This document shows positions 6,830 through 15,140 of a stretch of 21,187 nt of DNA, in pieces. The position numbers were made by a program, and so were the translations under genes. Position 1 is the first letter of the stretch. Each line of letters starts with the position of its first letter. The notes below the pieces were generated by a model, which worked only from the letters and a program-made list of their open reading frames with translations, had not been told where the DNA came from and did not search any database. Location of the stretch: positions 1 to 21,187 of the forward strand of contig JAHFAA010000009.1 in NCBI GenBank assembly GCA_023250775.1, read 5' to 3'. Source of the stretch: Bdellovibrionales bacterium. Its GTDB lineage: Bacteria > Bdellovibrionota > Bacteriovoracia > Bacteriovoracales > Bacteriovoracaceae.

Positions 6830-7900
6830 ATGAATAATAGACCTAACGAAACTTGCGGCAACCCCTATCTCAAGCATCTTCTCGGCGAATGCTCGTATGG
6901 AACTATTTTTAAAGATGCACCTATCGGCATCGAAATCTTTGATAGTGGTGGATTGTTATTAGACATCAACGATGCCTGTCTCAAAATTTTTGGGATAAAT
7001 TGTTTATCTGATGTGAAACATTTGAGCCTTTTTGATTCTCCAAGTCTCTCAGTTGCAGCAGTGGAAAAGTTGCGCTCTGGAGAAGTCATTCACGTCGAAA
7101 ATTCTTTTGATTTTGAATATATTACGAAGCATAAGATTTGGCCTACTACACGAAGTGGGGTGATCTATCTTGAGGTAACGATTCGGCCCATTTGCAAGAT
7201 TATGGCCAATAATGTTGTGGGATATGTGGCACATCTTCAAGATATCACCGAGAGGAAAAATGCCGAGCACCTCCTACAGCGTTCGGTTAGGGAAAAAGAA
7301 GTGTTATTGAAAGAGATTCAGCATAGGGTGAAGAACAACCTGCAGGTGGTTTATAGTTTGCTCAACCTACAGGCGAATCAGATTGAGGATGAAAAGGTGC
7401 GCGGGCCCTTTCAAGAAAGTCGCAACAGGATTAAGGCCATGGCCTTGATCCAAGAAAAGCTCTATCAGTCCGGGGATCTCGCCTTTATTGATTTTAAACA
7501 ATATTTGCAACATCTCGTGAGTAGCATCTCTCAATCCTTTAAGCTTCCGAGGATCAGTATCGCTGTAGATGTTGATCTTGAGAATGTCATGTTGGATGTC
7601 ATCACATGTGTCCCTTGTGCCCTCATTGTTAATGAGCTTGTTACGAATGCGATGAACCATGCTTTTCCTGATAATATGACGGGAATGATTAGGGTGGGTC
7701 TTACAAAAAACAGCGATGGGATTCACGTCCTTTCTGTTTCGGATAACGGCATCGGTTTTCCTGAGCACATCGACTTCCGCAAGGCCACGTCACTTGGTCT
7801 ACAGCTGGTGAACGTATTAACAAAGCAGATCAATGGAACATTGGAACTCTCAGTGGATGAGGGGGCAAATTTTCACCTCACATTTTCTGTTCACAACTAA
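6830..7900 (+). CDS. PAS-domain sensor histidine kinase, HisKA_2 type
   Basis: 356 residues, no TM segment, so cytosolic. A PAS domain (about 22-142; FKDAPIGIEIFDSGG, ending VAHLQDITERKNAE) precedes a HisKA_2 dimerisation domain whose H-box LLKEIQHRVKNNLQVV gives phosphoacceptor His165. The HATPase domain has the N-box NELVTNAMNHAF (268-279), the G1 box DNGIGF (305-310) and the G2-like SLGLQLV (321-327). All catalytic residues seem present. This family senses small cytosolic cues or redox/light through PAS and often signals to stand-alone regulators; no response regulator is encoded nearby, so it is an orphan. ATG at 6830 has no Shine-Dalgarno, but the N-terminus fits and no later ATG would keep the PAS domain. 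It is convergent with the DUF2892-like gene, with a 3-bp gap. Confidence 0.9.
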   Translation: MNNRPNETCGNPYLKHLLGECSYGTIFKDAPIGIEIFDSGGLLLDINDACLKIFGINCLSDVKHLSLFDSPSLSVAAVEKLRSGEVIHVENSFDFEYITKHKIWPTTRSGVIYLEVTIRPICKIMANNVVGYVAHLQDITERKNAEHLLQRSVREKEVLLKEIQHRVKNNLQVVYSLLNLQANQIEDEKVRGPFQESRNRIKAMALIQEKLYQSGDLAFIDFKQYLQHLVSSISQSFKLPRISIAVDVDLENVMLDVITCVPCALIVNELVTNAMNHAFPDNMTGMIRVGLTKNSDGIHVLSVSDNGIGFPEHIDFRKATSLGLQLVNVLTKQINGTLELSVDEGANFHLTFSVHN

Positions 7901-7903
7901 TCT

Positions 7904-8170
7904 TTACGCTTTGCTCGGTTGCATCGTTCCAGGTTTGCTTGTTGTATCAATCGGCTTAGTTTCAGGTGCCTTCGTCGCTTCTGTTTCAGGCGGGCGAGTA
8001 GAAAAAGAGAAAATTCGATAGATGGGGCAGAATCCCACTAATCCGGTAACGATCGGAATCAGGCCAAGCAAGAACCAGTAATTTTTCGGGCCAAAAAATG
8101 CAAAAGACACAAGCACAACGCCAATAAGAACTCTGAAAAATCTTTCAGTTTGATGGATATTTTTTTTCAT
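7904..8170 (-). CDS. Small DUF2892-like (YgaP-TM type) membrane protein
   Basis: 88 residues from ATG 8170, preceded by a strong AGGAGG. The N-terminal half matches the DUF2892 inner-membrane family: an E-R-x-x-R motif (ERFFRVLIG), one helix (LIGVVLVSFAFF), a short turn, a second helix (YWFLLGLIPIVTGLVG) and the conserved C-P-I/L-Y at the end (FCPIY). The family is often found fused or linked to rhodanese domains, but none is present here. The last 35 residues are a Thr/Pro/Lys-rich, low-complexity hydrophilic tail, unusual for the family. It is convergent with the sensor kinase. Confidence 0.8.
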   Translation of the reverse strand: MKKNIHQTERFFRVLIGVVLVSFAFFGPKNYWFLLGLIPIVTGLVGFCPIYRIFSFSTRPPETEATKAPETKPIDTTSKPGTMQPSKA

Positions 8171-8316
8171 GTGATCCTCCTTGTGTTTTTATCATCGCAA
8201 AAATCACAATATTTCCCAATGAGATCAAAGCTCGGCGTGAGTGACCCTAATCATAGATAGAGTCTAAAATTTTCTGCCAAATTAAAGATGCTTAAAATCT
8301 AAAATGGGAGAAAAAT

Positions 8317-8499
8317 ATGTTTCGTCTTTCAGGTGTTTTTTTTGCGCTGTCTATCGTTTCTATTTTATTTGGCGCCTATGAGGTTGCAGGTTTTTCTCTC
8401 GCGGTAGGGGAGTCACTTTTGGTACTCTTTTTGACACTCTCGATGGTTACGCTTGTTGCAGGCATGTTTAATGGCAGAAACCAAAAACAACTGCGATAG
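8317..8499 (+). CDS. Small two-helix membrane protein, DUF1328-like
   Basis: 60 residues from ATG 8317 with GGAG 6 nt upstream. The pattern MFRLSGVFFALSIVSILFG, then a Gly/Ala turn, then a second helix LLVLFLTLSMVTLVAGMF resembles the DUF1328/YtjA family of about 50-60-residue inner-membrane proteins of unknown role, which are often stress induced. No Cys or charged residues lie within the helices. It stands alone between the DUF2892-like gene (divergent, 146 bp) and the big lipoprotein gene (113 bp to its start). Confidence 0.65.
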   Translation: MFRLSGVFFALSIVSILFGAYEVAGFSLAVGESLLVLFLTLSMVTLVAGMFNGRNQKQLR

Positions 8500-8543
8500 C
8501 GATCATGTAAAATTCAATGGTTAATTAGAGGTAGTGGTAAACA

Positions 8544-8552
8544 TGCTACAAT
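8544..8552 (+). promoter_or_regulatory. Candidate extended -10 promoter of the repeat lipoprotein gene
   Basis: TGC-TACAAT is an extended -10 with no convincing -35. Transcription would start near 8559, leaving about 54 nt of leader that contains the small inverted repeat TCCC-GATAA-GGGA (8591-8603) just before the start codon. Confidence 0.4.
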
Positions 8553-8612
8553 AATACTCGGTCATGCTTGTTTAGTTTGCTTGAGAGAAATCCCGATAAG
8601 GGATTAGATTCT

Positions 8613-11246
8613 ATGAGAAAGCTACTCTTGATTATACCGATTTTGTTGTCCGTTTCATGTTTGAAAAAAACGGCTCCTCCTGCAGCAGCAGCGGCCCCAA
8701 CGACAACGCCCCCAGAAACTTTGCAAGAGCCAATCGGTGTGTCTGCGACTGTTAATTCCGGAGTACAAATTTCTCTCAGTTGGACGAGTGGTGGAGGGAC
8801 GACCTCGGGCTATCGAATTGCCTACCAAACGGGCGCCACGGCGCCAGGCACGTGTGCCCTCGGAACAACAGTTAACGAGAGTTCGATTACGGGAACTTCC
8901 AAAGCGATTAACAGCTTGGCGCTTGGAACACAATACAGTTTCCGAATCTGTTCGATCAATGCAAACACGCCCGCAGATGTCTCAAGTGGAGTGACCGTCA
9001 CCGCTACAACCTTCAGCGCGCCTGTTGCGGCCCCACCAAATCCCACTGGAGTTACTGCCACAGTCAATTCGGATGTGAAGATTACTCTCAGTTGGACCAG
9101 TGGCGGAGGGACGACCACAGGTTATCGCATTGCCTATCAAACGGGAGCGGCGGCGCCGGCGACCTGCGCGCTTGGAACAACGATCAGCGAGAACTCGATC
9201 ACGGGAACTTCCAAGGTGCTTAGCACCTTGACCGCAGGAACACAGTACAGCTTTCGAGTGTGTGCCATCAATGCCAACGCCGTACCGGATGTCTCAAGTG
9301 GAACGACTGTAACAGCAACCACATTATTTGCGGCGCCACCAAATCCCACCGGACTTACCCTCACCATTAATTCTACCACTCAAATTACACTCAGCTGGAC
9401 GAGCGGCGGAGGAACGACCAGTGGTTATCGTATTGCTTATCAAAGTGGCGCGACAGCACCCGAAATTTGCGCGCTTGGAACAACGATTGATGAGAGTTCA
9501 ATTGTCGGCACGTCGAAGGCCATTAGTGGCCTGTCTATGGGAACACAATACAGCTTCCGAGTTTGTGCTATTAATGCCAACACAACACCCGATGTCTCAA
9601 GTGGTGTGATTGGAACTGCCATCACATTATATTCGGCACCACCAGATCCCACGGGTCTGAGTGCGACAGTCAAGTCGACGATGCAAATTACTCTAAGCTG
9701 GACGAGTGGTGGAGGAACCACCGCAGGTTATCGCATTGCCTATCAAGCTGGCGCGGTTGCGCCGGCGACCTGTGCTCTTGGAACAACAATTGGCGAAGGG
9801 GCGATCTCGGGAACCTCGAAGGCGATTAGCGGTCTCGTGGGAGGAGCTCAATACAGCTTTCGAGTTTGCGCGATTAATGCCAACACCTCACCGGATGTCT
9901 CAAGTGGCGTGACTTTAAGCGAGACGGCCACCGGCCCCTTTGTCTCGATCTGGCGAACGACAGCAGCAAGTGAAAGCGTCACTCTTCCCCTAAGGGTTGG
10001 CTTTACTTATAACTTCACCGTTAATTGGGGCGATGGAACGGCCACCAGCACTGTAACGGCCTTCGATGATCCCGACATAACCCATACCTATGCGAGTGCG
10101 GGACTCCACACCATCACGATTTCCGGTGTCGCTCAGTCGTGGTATTTCAATGGAGCTGGAAGCAATTTAAAAATTATCCAGGTCACAGATTTGGGAGATG
10201 TCGGCTGGACGTCATTGCAAGCGGCCTTTAATGGCTGCACAAACCTAACAACCTTTGCAGGGGGAGCAACCGCGGCCGTAACGGATATGAGTCAGATGTT
10301 TTTTGGTGCCTCTTCTTTAGCCACGATGAATCTTTCAAGTTTTAATACAGGCATTGTGACAGATCTGTCGCAAATGTTTTTCAATACCTCAGCGTTAACG
10401 AGTGTTAGTCTTTCAGGTTTCAACACCGCGAACGTTACATCAATGGCGGGGATGTTTAATGGAGCATCAACACTGGCAAGTCTTGATCTTTCAAGTTTCA
10501 ACACCACCAATGTTACGAATATGGGGCAGATGTTTAATGGTGCTTCAGCTTTGACCGCGCTTGATCTTTCCAATTTCAACACGGCAAATGTAACAGATAT
10601 GGGGCAGATGTTTTCTGGCACCACACATTTGACAACACTTGATCTCACAAGCTTCGACACCGCCAATGTAACCAATATGGCCTCAATGTTTTCTGGCGCC
10701 TCAGCTTTAACAACGCTTGATCTTTCAAACTTCAACACTGGTCTTGTCACCAATATGGGCTGGATGTTTTCCAATACATCATCCTTAGCAAGTCTTGATC
10801 TTTCAACTTTTGATACAGCAAACGTCACCAATATGCGCGAGATGTTTTCTGGCGCCTCGGCCTTAACAACGCTTGACCTTTCAAGCTTCGTTACTTCCAA
10901 TGTCACAGATATGAGCTCGATGTTTTTTAATACCTCAGCTTTAACAACGCTCAATCTTTCAAGCTTCAACACCGCCAATGTTACGACGATGTATGGAATG
11001 TTCAATGGCGCCTCATCTTTAACGGGTCTTAATCTTTCAAATTTCAACACAGCTAACGTCAGTGTGATGAACGCTCTTTTCGTGGGAACAACGGCACTTG
11101 TCACTCTCAATACCACTGGCTGGGATCTTACCCTCGCCAGCGGAAGCACCGACGTTTTCACCAACTCCAATGTGGCCCTTGCCGTGACCTGCAATCAAGG
11201 CGGTGGACCGGGTACCGGTACATTCTTCGGAAAAACCTGCCAGTAA
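8613..11246 (+). CDS. Surface lipoprotein with four Fn3-like and eleven BspA-type 26-residue repeats
   Basis: 877 residues from ATG 8613. The upstream in-frame extension is rejected because the signal peptide starts here: MRKLLLIIPILLSVSC, lipidated Cys16, then an Ala/Pro/Thr-rich spacer. Four Fn3-like repeats of about 98-100 residues follow (about 40-437; each with LSWTSGGGTT.GYRIAYQ, CALGTT, QYSFR.C.INAN, PDVSSG). Two Cys per repeat suggest one disulfide each. A PKD-like linker (about 441-540, VNWGDGTATS, ITHTYASAGLHTITI) leads into eleven 26-residue repeats (about 556-840; VTxMxxMFxGASxLTTLDLSxFNTAN), the BspA/DUF285 'surface protein 26-residue repeat' type, and a capping tail with two Cys. 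Such proteins mediate adhesion or binding at the outer surface. The start has only a weak AAGGG site, 10 nt away. Partner unknown. Confidence 0.88.
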   Translation: MRKLLLIIPILLSVSCLKKTAPPAAAAAPTTTPPETLQEPIGVSATVNSGVQISLSWTSGGGTTSGYRIAYQTGATAPGTCALGTTVNESSITGTSKAINSLALGTQYSFRICSINANTPADVSSGVTVTATTFSAPVAAPPNPTGVTATVNSDVKITLSWTSGGGTTTGYRIAYQTGAAAPATCALGTTISENSITGTSKVLSTLTAGTQYSFRVCAINANAVPDVSSGTTVTATTLFAAPPNPTGLTLTINSTTQITLSWTSGGGTTSGYRIAYQSGATAPEICALGTTIDESSIVGTSKAISGLSMGTQYSFRVCAINANTTPDVSSGVIGTAITLYSAPPDPTGLSATVKSTMQITLSWTSGGGTTAGYRIAYQAGAVAPATCALGTTIGEGAISGTSKAISGLVGGAQYSFRVCAINANTSPDVSSGVTLSETATGPFVSIWRTTAASESVTLPLRVGFTYNFTVNWGDGTATSTVTAFDDPDITHTYASAGLHTITISGVAQSWYFNGAGSNLKIIQVTDLGDVGWTSLQAAFNGCTNLTTFAGGATAAVTDMSQMFFGASSLATMNLSSFNTGIVTDLSQMFFNTSALTSVSLSGFNTANVTSMAGMFNGASTLASLDLSSFNTTNVTNMGQMFNGASALTALDLSNFNTANVTDMGQMFSGTTHLTTLDLTSFDTANVTNMASMFSGASALTTLDLSNFNTGLVTNMGWMFSNTSSLASLDLSTFDTANVTNMREMFSGASALTTLDLSSFVTSNVTDMSSMFFNTSALTTLNLSSFNTANVTTMYGMFNGASSLTGLNLSNFNTANVSVMNALFVGTTALVTLNTTGWDLTLASGSTDVFTNSNVALAVTCNQGGGPGTGTFFGKTCQ
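8730..9932 (+). repeat. Four tandem Fn3-like coding repeats, about 300 bp each
   Basis: Blocks such as TCTCAGTTGGAC.AGTGG and GATGTCTCAAGTGG recur four times at nearly constant spacing. Synonymous differences show the copies are not recent exact duplicates, but long shared stretches could still recombine and change copy number. Confidence 0.85.
10278..11133 (+). repeat. Eleven tandem 78-bp coding repeats (BspA type)
   Basis: The unit begins with GTNAC and encodes 26 residues; successive units start 78 bp apart (10278, 10356 and so on). Units differ by synonymous and conservative changes, with recurring words such as CTTGATCTTTCAA and TTCAACAC. The last unit is degenerate (VSVMNALFVGTTALVTLN). 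Confidence 0.88.
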
Positions 11247-11287
11247 TCATCTAATTCAGCTGAAATTTGAATCCCGGCGCTATTTTT

Positions 11288-11316
11288 TTGCCCTTTTTGC
11301 AATGAATTAATAATAT
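11288..11316 (+). promoter_or_regulatory. Candidate sigma-70 promoter of the 11384 gene
   Basis: TTGCCC (11288-11293), a 17-bp spacer, TAATAT (11311-11316). The start would be near 11323, giving about 60 nt of leader before ATG 11384. The match to consensus is moderate. Confidence 0.4.
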
Positions 11317-11383
11317 TCGACAGCAATTTGAGTGTTTGTTAAACTTTTTGCATCTTTTCTTTGAGGCATGGAGGTCTTCAATC

Positions 11384-12844
11384 ATGAAAAATCTTTTTAC
11401 CCTAGTTCTGTTTGTCACTCTTTCCATTTTTAGTGTTTACGCAAAAAATGCTCCGAGCAACACCGCTGCGGTGGCCCCGGTCGTTCCAACGATTGACTAT
11501 CCTTGGATGGGGAAAGCGGAAATTTCAAAACTGCTTGTGGAGGCCAAAAAACGAGAAACCAGGCGGGCCGTGGCGAGTTCAATTGGAGCTCAGAGTCTGC
11601 AGCCAGATTTCGCCAAGTTTATCGATAAATTTTTGGCGGTCAAAAGCACAGACGCCTTGGATGAAATCATCGTTGATCTAGATAAGAACTATCAGCAACA
11701 TTCTCCGGATCTACAATATGTGGCGGCCCAACTCGTAACTCTTCGAAAATTCCGAGGACTCGTTTACCGCATCACTCCTCTTGCGAAGAGAGAAAGAATT
11801 ACCTATTCGCTTCTTCTGACAGAGGTAAAAAAGATCGCTGCGACGATAAAAGTATATCTGCCCGAAGATCATGCCGAAATGGTCTTTCGCTATATGACTG
11901 AGCCATTCTTGGTTAATGGGCAAGTCGTTTCCCAATTCAAAGAAACTTGGGATTTTCAAAATTATCTGGCCTCAGAGGTTTATCCTGAGTCCCTTAAATC
12001 CCTCAAGCGTATTTCAGAGATAAAAATTCCAGAGGCCGGGATTATTTGGGACAATCGAATTACCACCGGCTCAACCACTTTTCTCGATGGTGTTGAACGC
12101 TATCGCCAAATAACAGACTCTGACCGAAGATTAACCATGTCCAGCATGCACTCAGGAATGGCGTCACTCTGTATCTTGGTTGCTTATAATTTGGATGGCC
12201 TTACCGGCGTCATTAAAGAAGATGGTCGCCTCTATGGAGTCGATGGATTTTTAGGAACCACGGTAGAAGGCGTGACCCTCAAGGACAAGGCCAAGATTGT
12301 TTCCAAGTCCCACTATAAGTACTTGTACACTCTAAGATCCGGTGGTGAGGCCTGGACACGACTTGCTTTCAAACATATCTCTGAATCCGTTGCTGACACA
12401 GAGATTGCCTGGGAATCGCTCCGTGATCTTCCGGCCAATCAAGTTGCCGCGATCGATCCTTCGAAAATTAATCCATGGGGACGAAATATTGATCGCTCTC
12501 TCAAAGAAACTAAGGCCATGTTGGAAGGCCCCACTGAAATTCGCAATGTGATCAATGGCGATGTAGTGACCGTGAATATGCCTGAATTTTTTAACAATCC
12601 CCCTAAAGATTTAAAGACTTTTTATCCAACCGCCTATGACGGTTCGAGCGAGCAAGTCAAAGTTAAAGGCGTAAAAATCCCCAATTATTTTTCTGGCAGG
12701 GCCACTAATTGGGAGATCAAAAGCTATCAACCTTATTTTCCTTCTTTGAAAAAAGGAAGTGATGTTGGAAATGCTGTTCGTACCTTGAGACAATCTTGGG
12801 GCGGCGATCTGGTCGGAATCCCTTTTGCACGTTTTGTAGACTAA
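11384..12844 (+). CDS. Secreted protein of unknown family
   Basis: 486 residues from ATG 11384, which has GGAGG 9 nt upstream. A longer frame from TTG 11336 lacks a ribosome site and would bury the signal peptide. The N-terminus is a classical Sec signal (MKNLFTLVLFVTLSIFSVYA, cleavage about residue 20), with no lipobox, followed by an Ala/Pro linker. The body is mixed helical and soluble; residues about 40-190 look helical and charged (AEISKLLVEAKKRETRR), while the rest is Gly/Asn/Trp-richer (DGLTGVIKEDGRLYGVDGFLGTTVEG; NYFSGRATNWEIKSYQPYF). Only one Cys is obvious, so disulfides are unlikely. I do not recognise the fold. It is convergent with the RND exporter with a 4-bp gap, so it does not share its operon. 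Confidence 0.7.
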   Translation: MKNLFTLVLFVTLSIFSVYAKNAPSNTAAVAPVVPTIDYPWMGKAEISKLLVEAKKRETRRAVASSIGAQSLQPDFAKFIDKFLAVKSTDALDEIIVDLDKNYQQHSPDLQYVAAQLVTLRKFRGLVYRITPLAKRERITYSLLLTEVKKIAATIKVYLPEDHAEMVFRYMTEPFLVNGQVVSQFKETWDFQNYLASEVYPESLKSLKRISEIKIPEAGIIWDNRITTGSTTFLDGVERYRQITDSDRRLTMSSMHSGMASLCILVAYNLDGLTGVIKEDGRLYGVDGFLGTTVEGVTLKDKAKIVSKSHYKYLYTLRSGGEAWTRLAFKHISESVADTEIAWESLRDLPANQVAAIDPSKINPWGRNIDRSLKETKAMLEGPTEIRNVINGDVVTVNMPEFFNNPPKDLKTFYPTAYDGSSEQVKVKGVKIPNYFSGRATNWEIKSYQPYFPSLKKGSDVGNAVRTLRQSWGGDLVGIPFARFVD

Positions 12845-12848
12845 AAAC

Positions 12849-15086
12849 TTATTTCGCCCTTCTTTGATTGAAACGTTCTTTCAATTGAAGAAGGGCCTTT
12901 AGTATCCACAGATCACCAATCAAAGAAGCAACCATTCCAAATCCGATCAAAAGACCCAGCGTTCTCGCCGAAGCGAAATAAGAAAATTGAAAAATGAAAG
13001 TGCATAAAAACATGATGAGCACCATCTCAATTGATCCATTACCTCTAAAACGAATCCCGTCTTCAAGATTCTTGCCCTGAGACTCAAACATGTAATAGAT
13101 AGCACTATCACCAGTTAGCCCAACAAGAATCCCGGCATAGGTACACGTCATGGAGTTGAGGGGAATATCAAAAAGATAAAAAATATTGAGCATGCAAAAT
13201 GGGCCCCAAAGTGCCGAAACAACAATGATCCATTTCGTTCCAATCTTCAGGAGATAGGTCAGGCCCACAAGAATAATGGAGACTAAAATAAGACTGATCA
13301 TCAAACTGTCGGTCAGAACTGAAATGGTTTTAGAGGAAAATTCTGAATAGGCAATCATCTCACCTGCCGGGTAACAATATTTTCCATGCAAGCACAGCTC
13401 TTCAATTTCAGCCGAGAGGGCCTTGATTTTATTTGAATCATTTTCCTTGGCATAAACAACTGCCCGCGTTTCATTGGTCATCGAGATGAGGCGCTTATAG
13501 AAATCTGTGGTACTCAAGTTGCGTAAAACCAGCTGCTGGCGTGTCGGAGCAAGATTTTGAGTATAGTAGTTGAATTGATCGTAAGGATTTTCGACCTGTG
13601 ACACCAGTGCATTCTCGCGCACTTTGCTCATGATCTGTTCATTGATTTCTTTATTATCAAAATCTTTGAAGACGATGGAGAAACGCGCCTCCCATCCATG
13701 AATTTTTTTGAGATCGGTCACACTCTGGCGCAAGACATTGTTCTGGGGAAAGACCTTAACTGGGGTATCTGTCGATTCTAGATGAGCGACAGAATAGATA
13801 GCGCCAATGAAGACCGATAACAAAAGTGGCAGAAGTTTTAGCGGAATATTATAGGTCGCAAGAGTTTGAAAAGTATTTTTGAAACGGGCCTGTTTTGCAT
13901 TGGTCCATATTTTCCAGGTGGGAAACAACTGTAAAAAACAAGGAAGAAAATAGAACAGCATGGCCCATTCAAGCGCTGACCCAACGGCGGCCCAAAGTCC
14001 AAACTCGCGAATAATTCTCAAATCAGTAAAGCACAACGAACCAAAACCGATCATAGTTGTGAGCGAGGTAAAAAAGCTTGGAATGGCGAGCTTTTTAAAT
14101 AGTTCATCCGAACTCGTGCCGGCCTTAATTTGTTCAGAAGAGAGAAAAACAAAATCTTCAATGGTGGCCACGGCGACCATTAAAAATAGTCCGGCATTGA
14201 GAAAATTCATGGCGTGTCCTGTCAGAGCGATGAGGCCGTAAAGAATGCCTCCCATCAAACTTAGAGTTCCTCCAAACAAAACACCACTTCGCCAAGATCC
14301 AAAGAAAAAACGAAAAAGAATAAGAATCACTGCAAGAAAAACAAGGTTAAGAATATTGCTTACAGTGAGTCCTTTTACCGCATAGTAAAAAAATCCCAGT
14401 TGCCCCGAGAGGGCATAATTAATGTTGGTGTTTTTAAAACTTTCCTTGAGAGAATTGTGAATTTTGGCAAGAACCTCAGGATGAATTTTTCCGTATTTGC
14501 CCACTGTCTTGCTCTCATTGAACATAAATTCAACGACAAGACTTTGTTGATCTCCACTGGTGAAGATATTTTTCCAGGGAGTTTCTTCGATTTTATTTAA
14601 GTACGAGGAATCATCAAGATTGTTCAGGCAATTGAGATCGACGAGCAAAGGATAAAGAAGACGGGTCTCTTCATTTTTAACTGTGCGGATGCGCAAAGGA
14701 TCACTGATTTGTTTGAGGTCTGAATTTCTAAGATTCTCATCCTCAATCCATTTTTCCACTTTGCACAAGTTGCGCTTACTCGCAAAATCTCCCTGGAAAA
14801 GAATGAGCAGAGAGTTTCCTGAAGGGAAGATAGCATCTAGTTTTTCAAAGTTGATGGCACCGGCAGAATCCTTTTCAACCATGTCTCTTGTCGTAAGCTT
14901 TAGCTTTAGATTAGGAAGTTGCAAGAGACAAAAAACGAAAACAGAGAGAAGAATACAGAGATTCAAACGCGGGCGCTTTTGGGCAAGTGACAGGATTCGA
15001 GCGCCACATCTGAGATGAAACGCTTCTACCGGGGTATCGATTTTTTTATTAATGAGAAGCTCCCGAGAGAGGCGGGAGCTGTCCAA
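12849..15086 (-). CDS. MMPL/RND-superfamily inner-membrane exporter
   Basis: 745 residues. The topology is the family's two-fold repeat: TM1 (about 41-58), a large periplasmic loop (59-240), TM2-6 (about 244-385), TM7 (417-434), a second loop (435-588) and TM8-12 (591-612, 617-640, 647-667, 687-705, 709-729). Membrane acidic residues sit where proton relay is expected: TIED at 308-311 and GLTGDS with Asp660. Loop Cys pairs (108/153 and 565/571) may be disulfides. The size fits MMPL-like RND proteins that move lipids or lipid-linked substrates rather than tripartite drug pumps. The start is unsettled: TTG 15086 is the only usual in-frame codon before Met69 and has no Shine-Dalgarno. It follows the gp19-like gene by 54 bp on the same strand, so an operon is likely. 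Confidence 0.85.
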   Translation of the reverse strand: MDSSRLSRELLINKKIDTPVEAFHLRCGARILSLAQKRPRLNLCILLSVFVFCLLQLPNLKLKLTTRDMVEKDSAGAINFEKLDAIFPSGNSLLILFQGDFASKRNLCKVEKWIEDENLRNSDLKQISDPLRIRTVKNEETRLLYPLLVDLNCLNNLDDSSYLNKIEETPWKNIFTSGDQQSLVVEFMFNESKTVGKYGKIHPEVLAKIHNSLKESFKNTNINYALSGQLGFFYYAVKGLTVSNILNLVFLAVILILFRFFFGSWRSGVLFGGTLSLMGGILYGLIALTGHAMNFLNAGLFLMVAVATIEDFVFLSSEQIKAGTSSDELFKKLAIPSFFTSLTTMIGFGSLCFTDLRIIREFGLWAAVGSALEWAMLFYFLPCFLQLFPTWKIWTNAKQARFKNTFQTLATYNIPLKLLPLLLSVFIGAIYSVAHLESTDTPVKVFPQNNVLRQSVTDLKKIHGWEARFSIVFKDFDNKEINEQIMSKVRENALVSQVENPYDQFNYYTQNLAPTRQQLVLRNLSTTDFYKRLISMTNETRAVVYAKENDSNKIKALSAEIEELCLHGKYCYPAGEMIAYSEFSSKTISVLTDSLMISLILVSIILVGLTYLLKIGTKWIIVVSALWGPFCMLNIFYLFDIPLNSMTCTYAGILVGLTGDSAIYYMFESQGKNLEDGIRFRGNGSIEMVLIMFLCTFIFQFSYFASARTLGLLIGFGMVASLIGDLWILKALLQLKERFNQRRAK
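12856..12896. terminator. Long hairpin at the convergent ends of the 11384 and RND genes
   Basis: GCCCTTCTT...AAGAAGGGC (9 bp) continues inward through TGATTGAAA...TTTCAATTG (7 Watson-Crick and 2 G-U on one strand) around loop CGTTC, 18 pairs in all. It lies 11 nt after the plus-strand stop and inside the last codons of the RND gene. Minus-strand T5 follows after about 8 nt; the plus side has only CTTTAG. It may be a bidirectional terminator or mRNA 3' barrier. Confidence 0.5.
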
Positions 15087-15099
15087 GCAGAGTTTTCAT
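15049..15099 (-). other. Possible 16-codon leader ORF overlapping the RND start
   Basis: ATG 15099 opens MKTLLGQLPPLSGASH then TAA. It is out of frame with, and overlaps, the RND start (TTG 15086). Within it lies a perfect 7-bp hairpin GCTCCCG/CGGGAGC (15059-15079). Translation of the leader could control access to the TTG by coupling; alternatively the ATG is unused. No strong Shine-Dalgarno precedes it. Confidence 0.3.
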
Positions 15100-15140
15100 G
15101 GCAAAATCTTACTCAGCTCTCTTATAATCGTAAACGGATT

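Noticed and set aside
8568..8612. 15-codon upstream extension of the repeat lipoprotein
   Set aside because: The lipoprotein signal starts at Met 8613; an extension would bury it.
10292..11194. 300-residue open frame on the minus strand opposite the BspA repeats
   Set aside because: It mirrors the 78-bp repeat; its translation is a Val/Leu/Glu-rich periodic shadow (LVTLAVLKLERSSVVK), with no ribosome site. The plus-strand lipoprotein with signal peptide explains the region.
11336..11383. TTG start 16 codons before the secreted protein
   Set aside because: No ribosome site, and GGAGG lies in front of ATG 11384, where a clean signal peptide begins.
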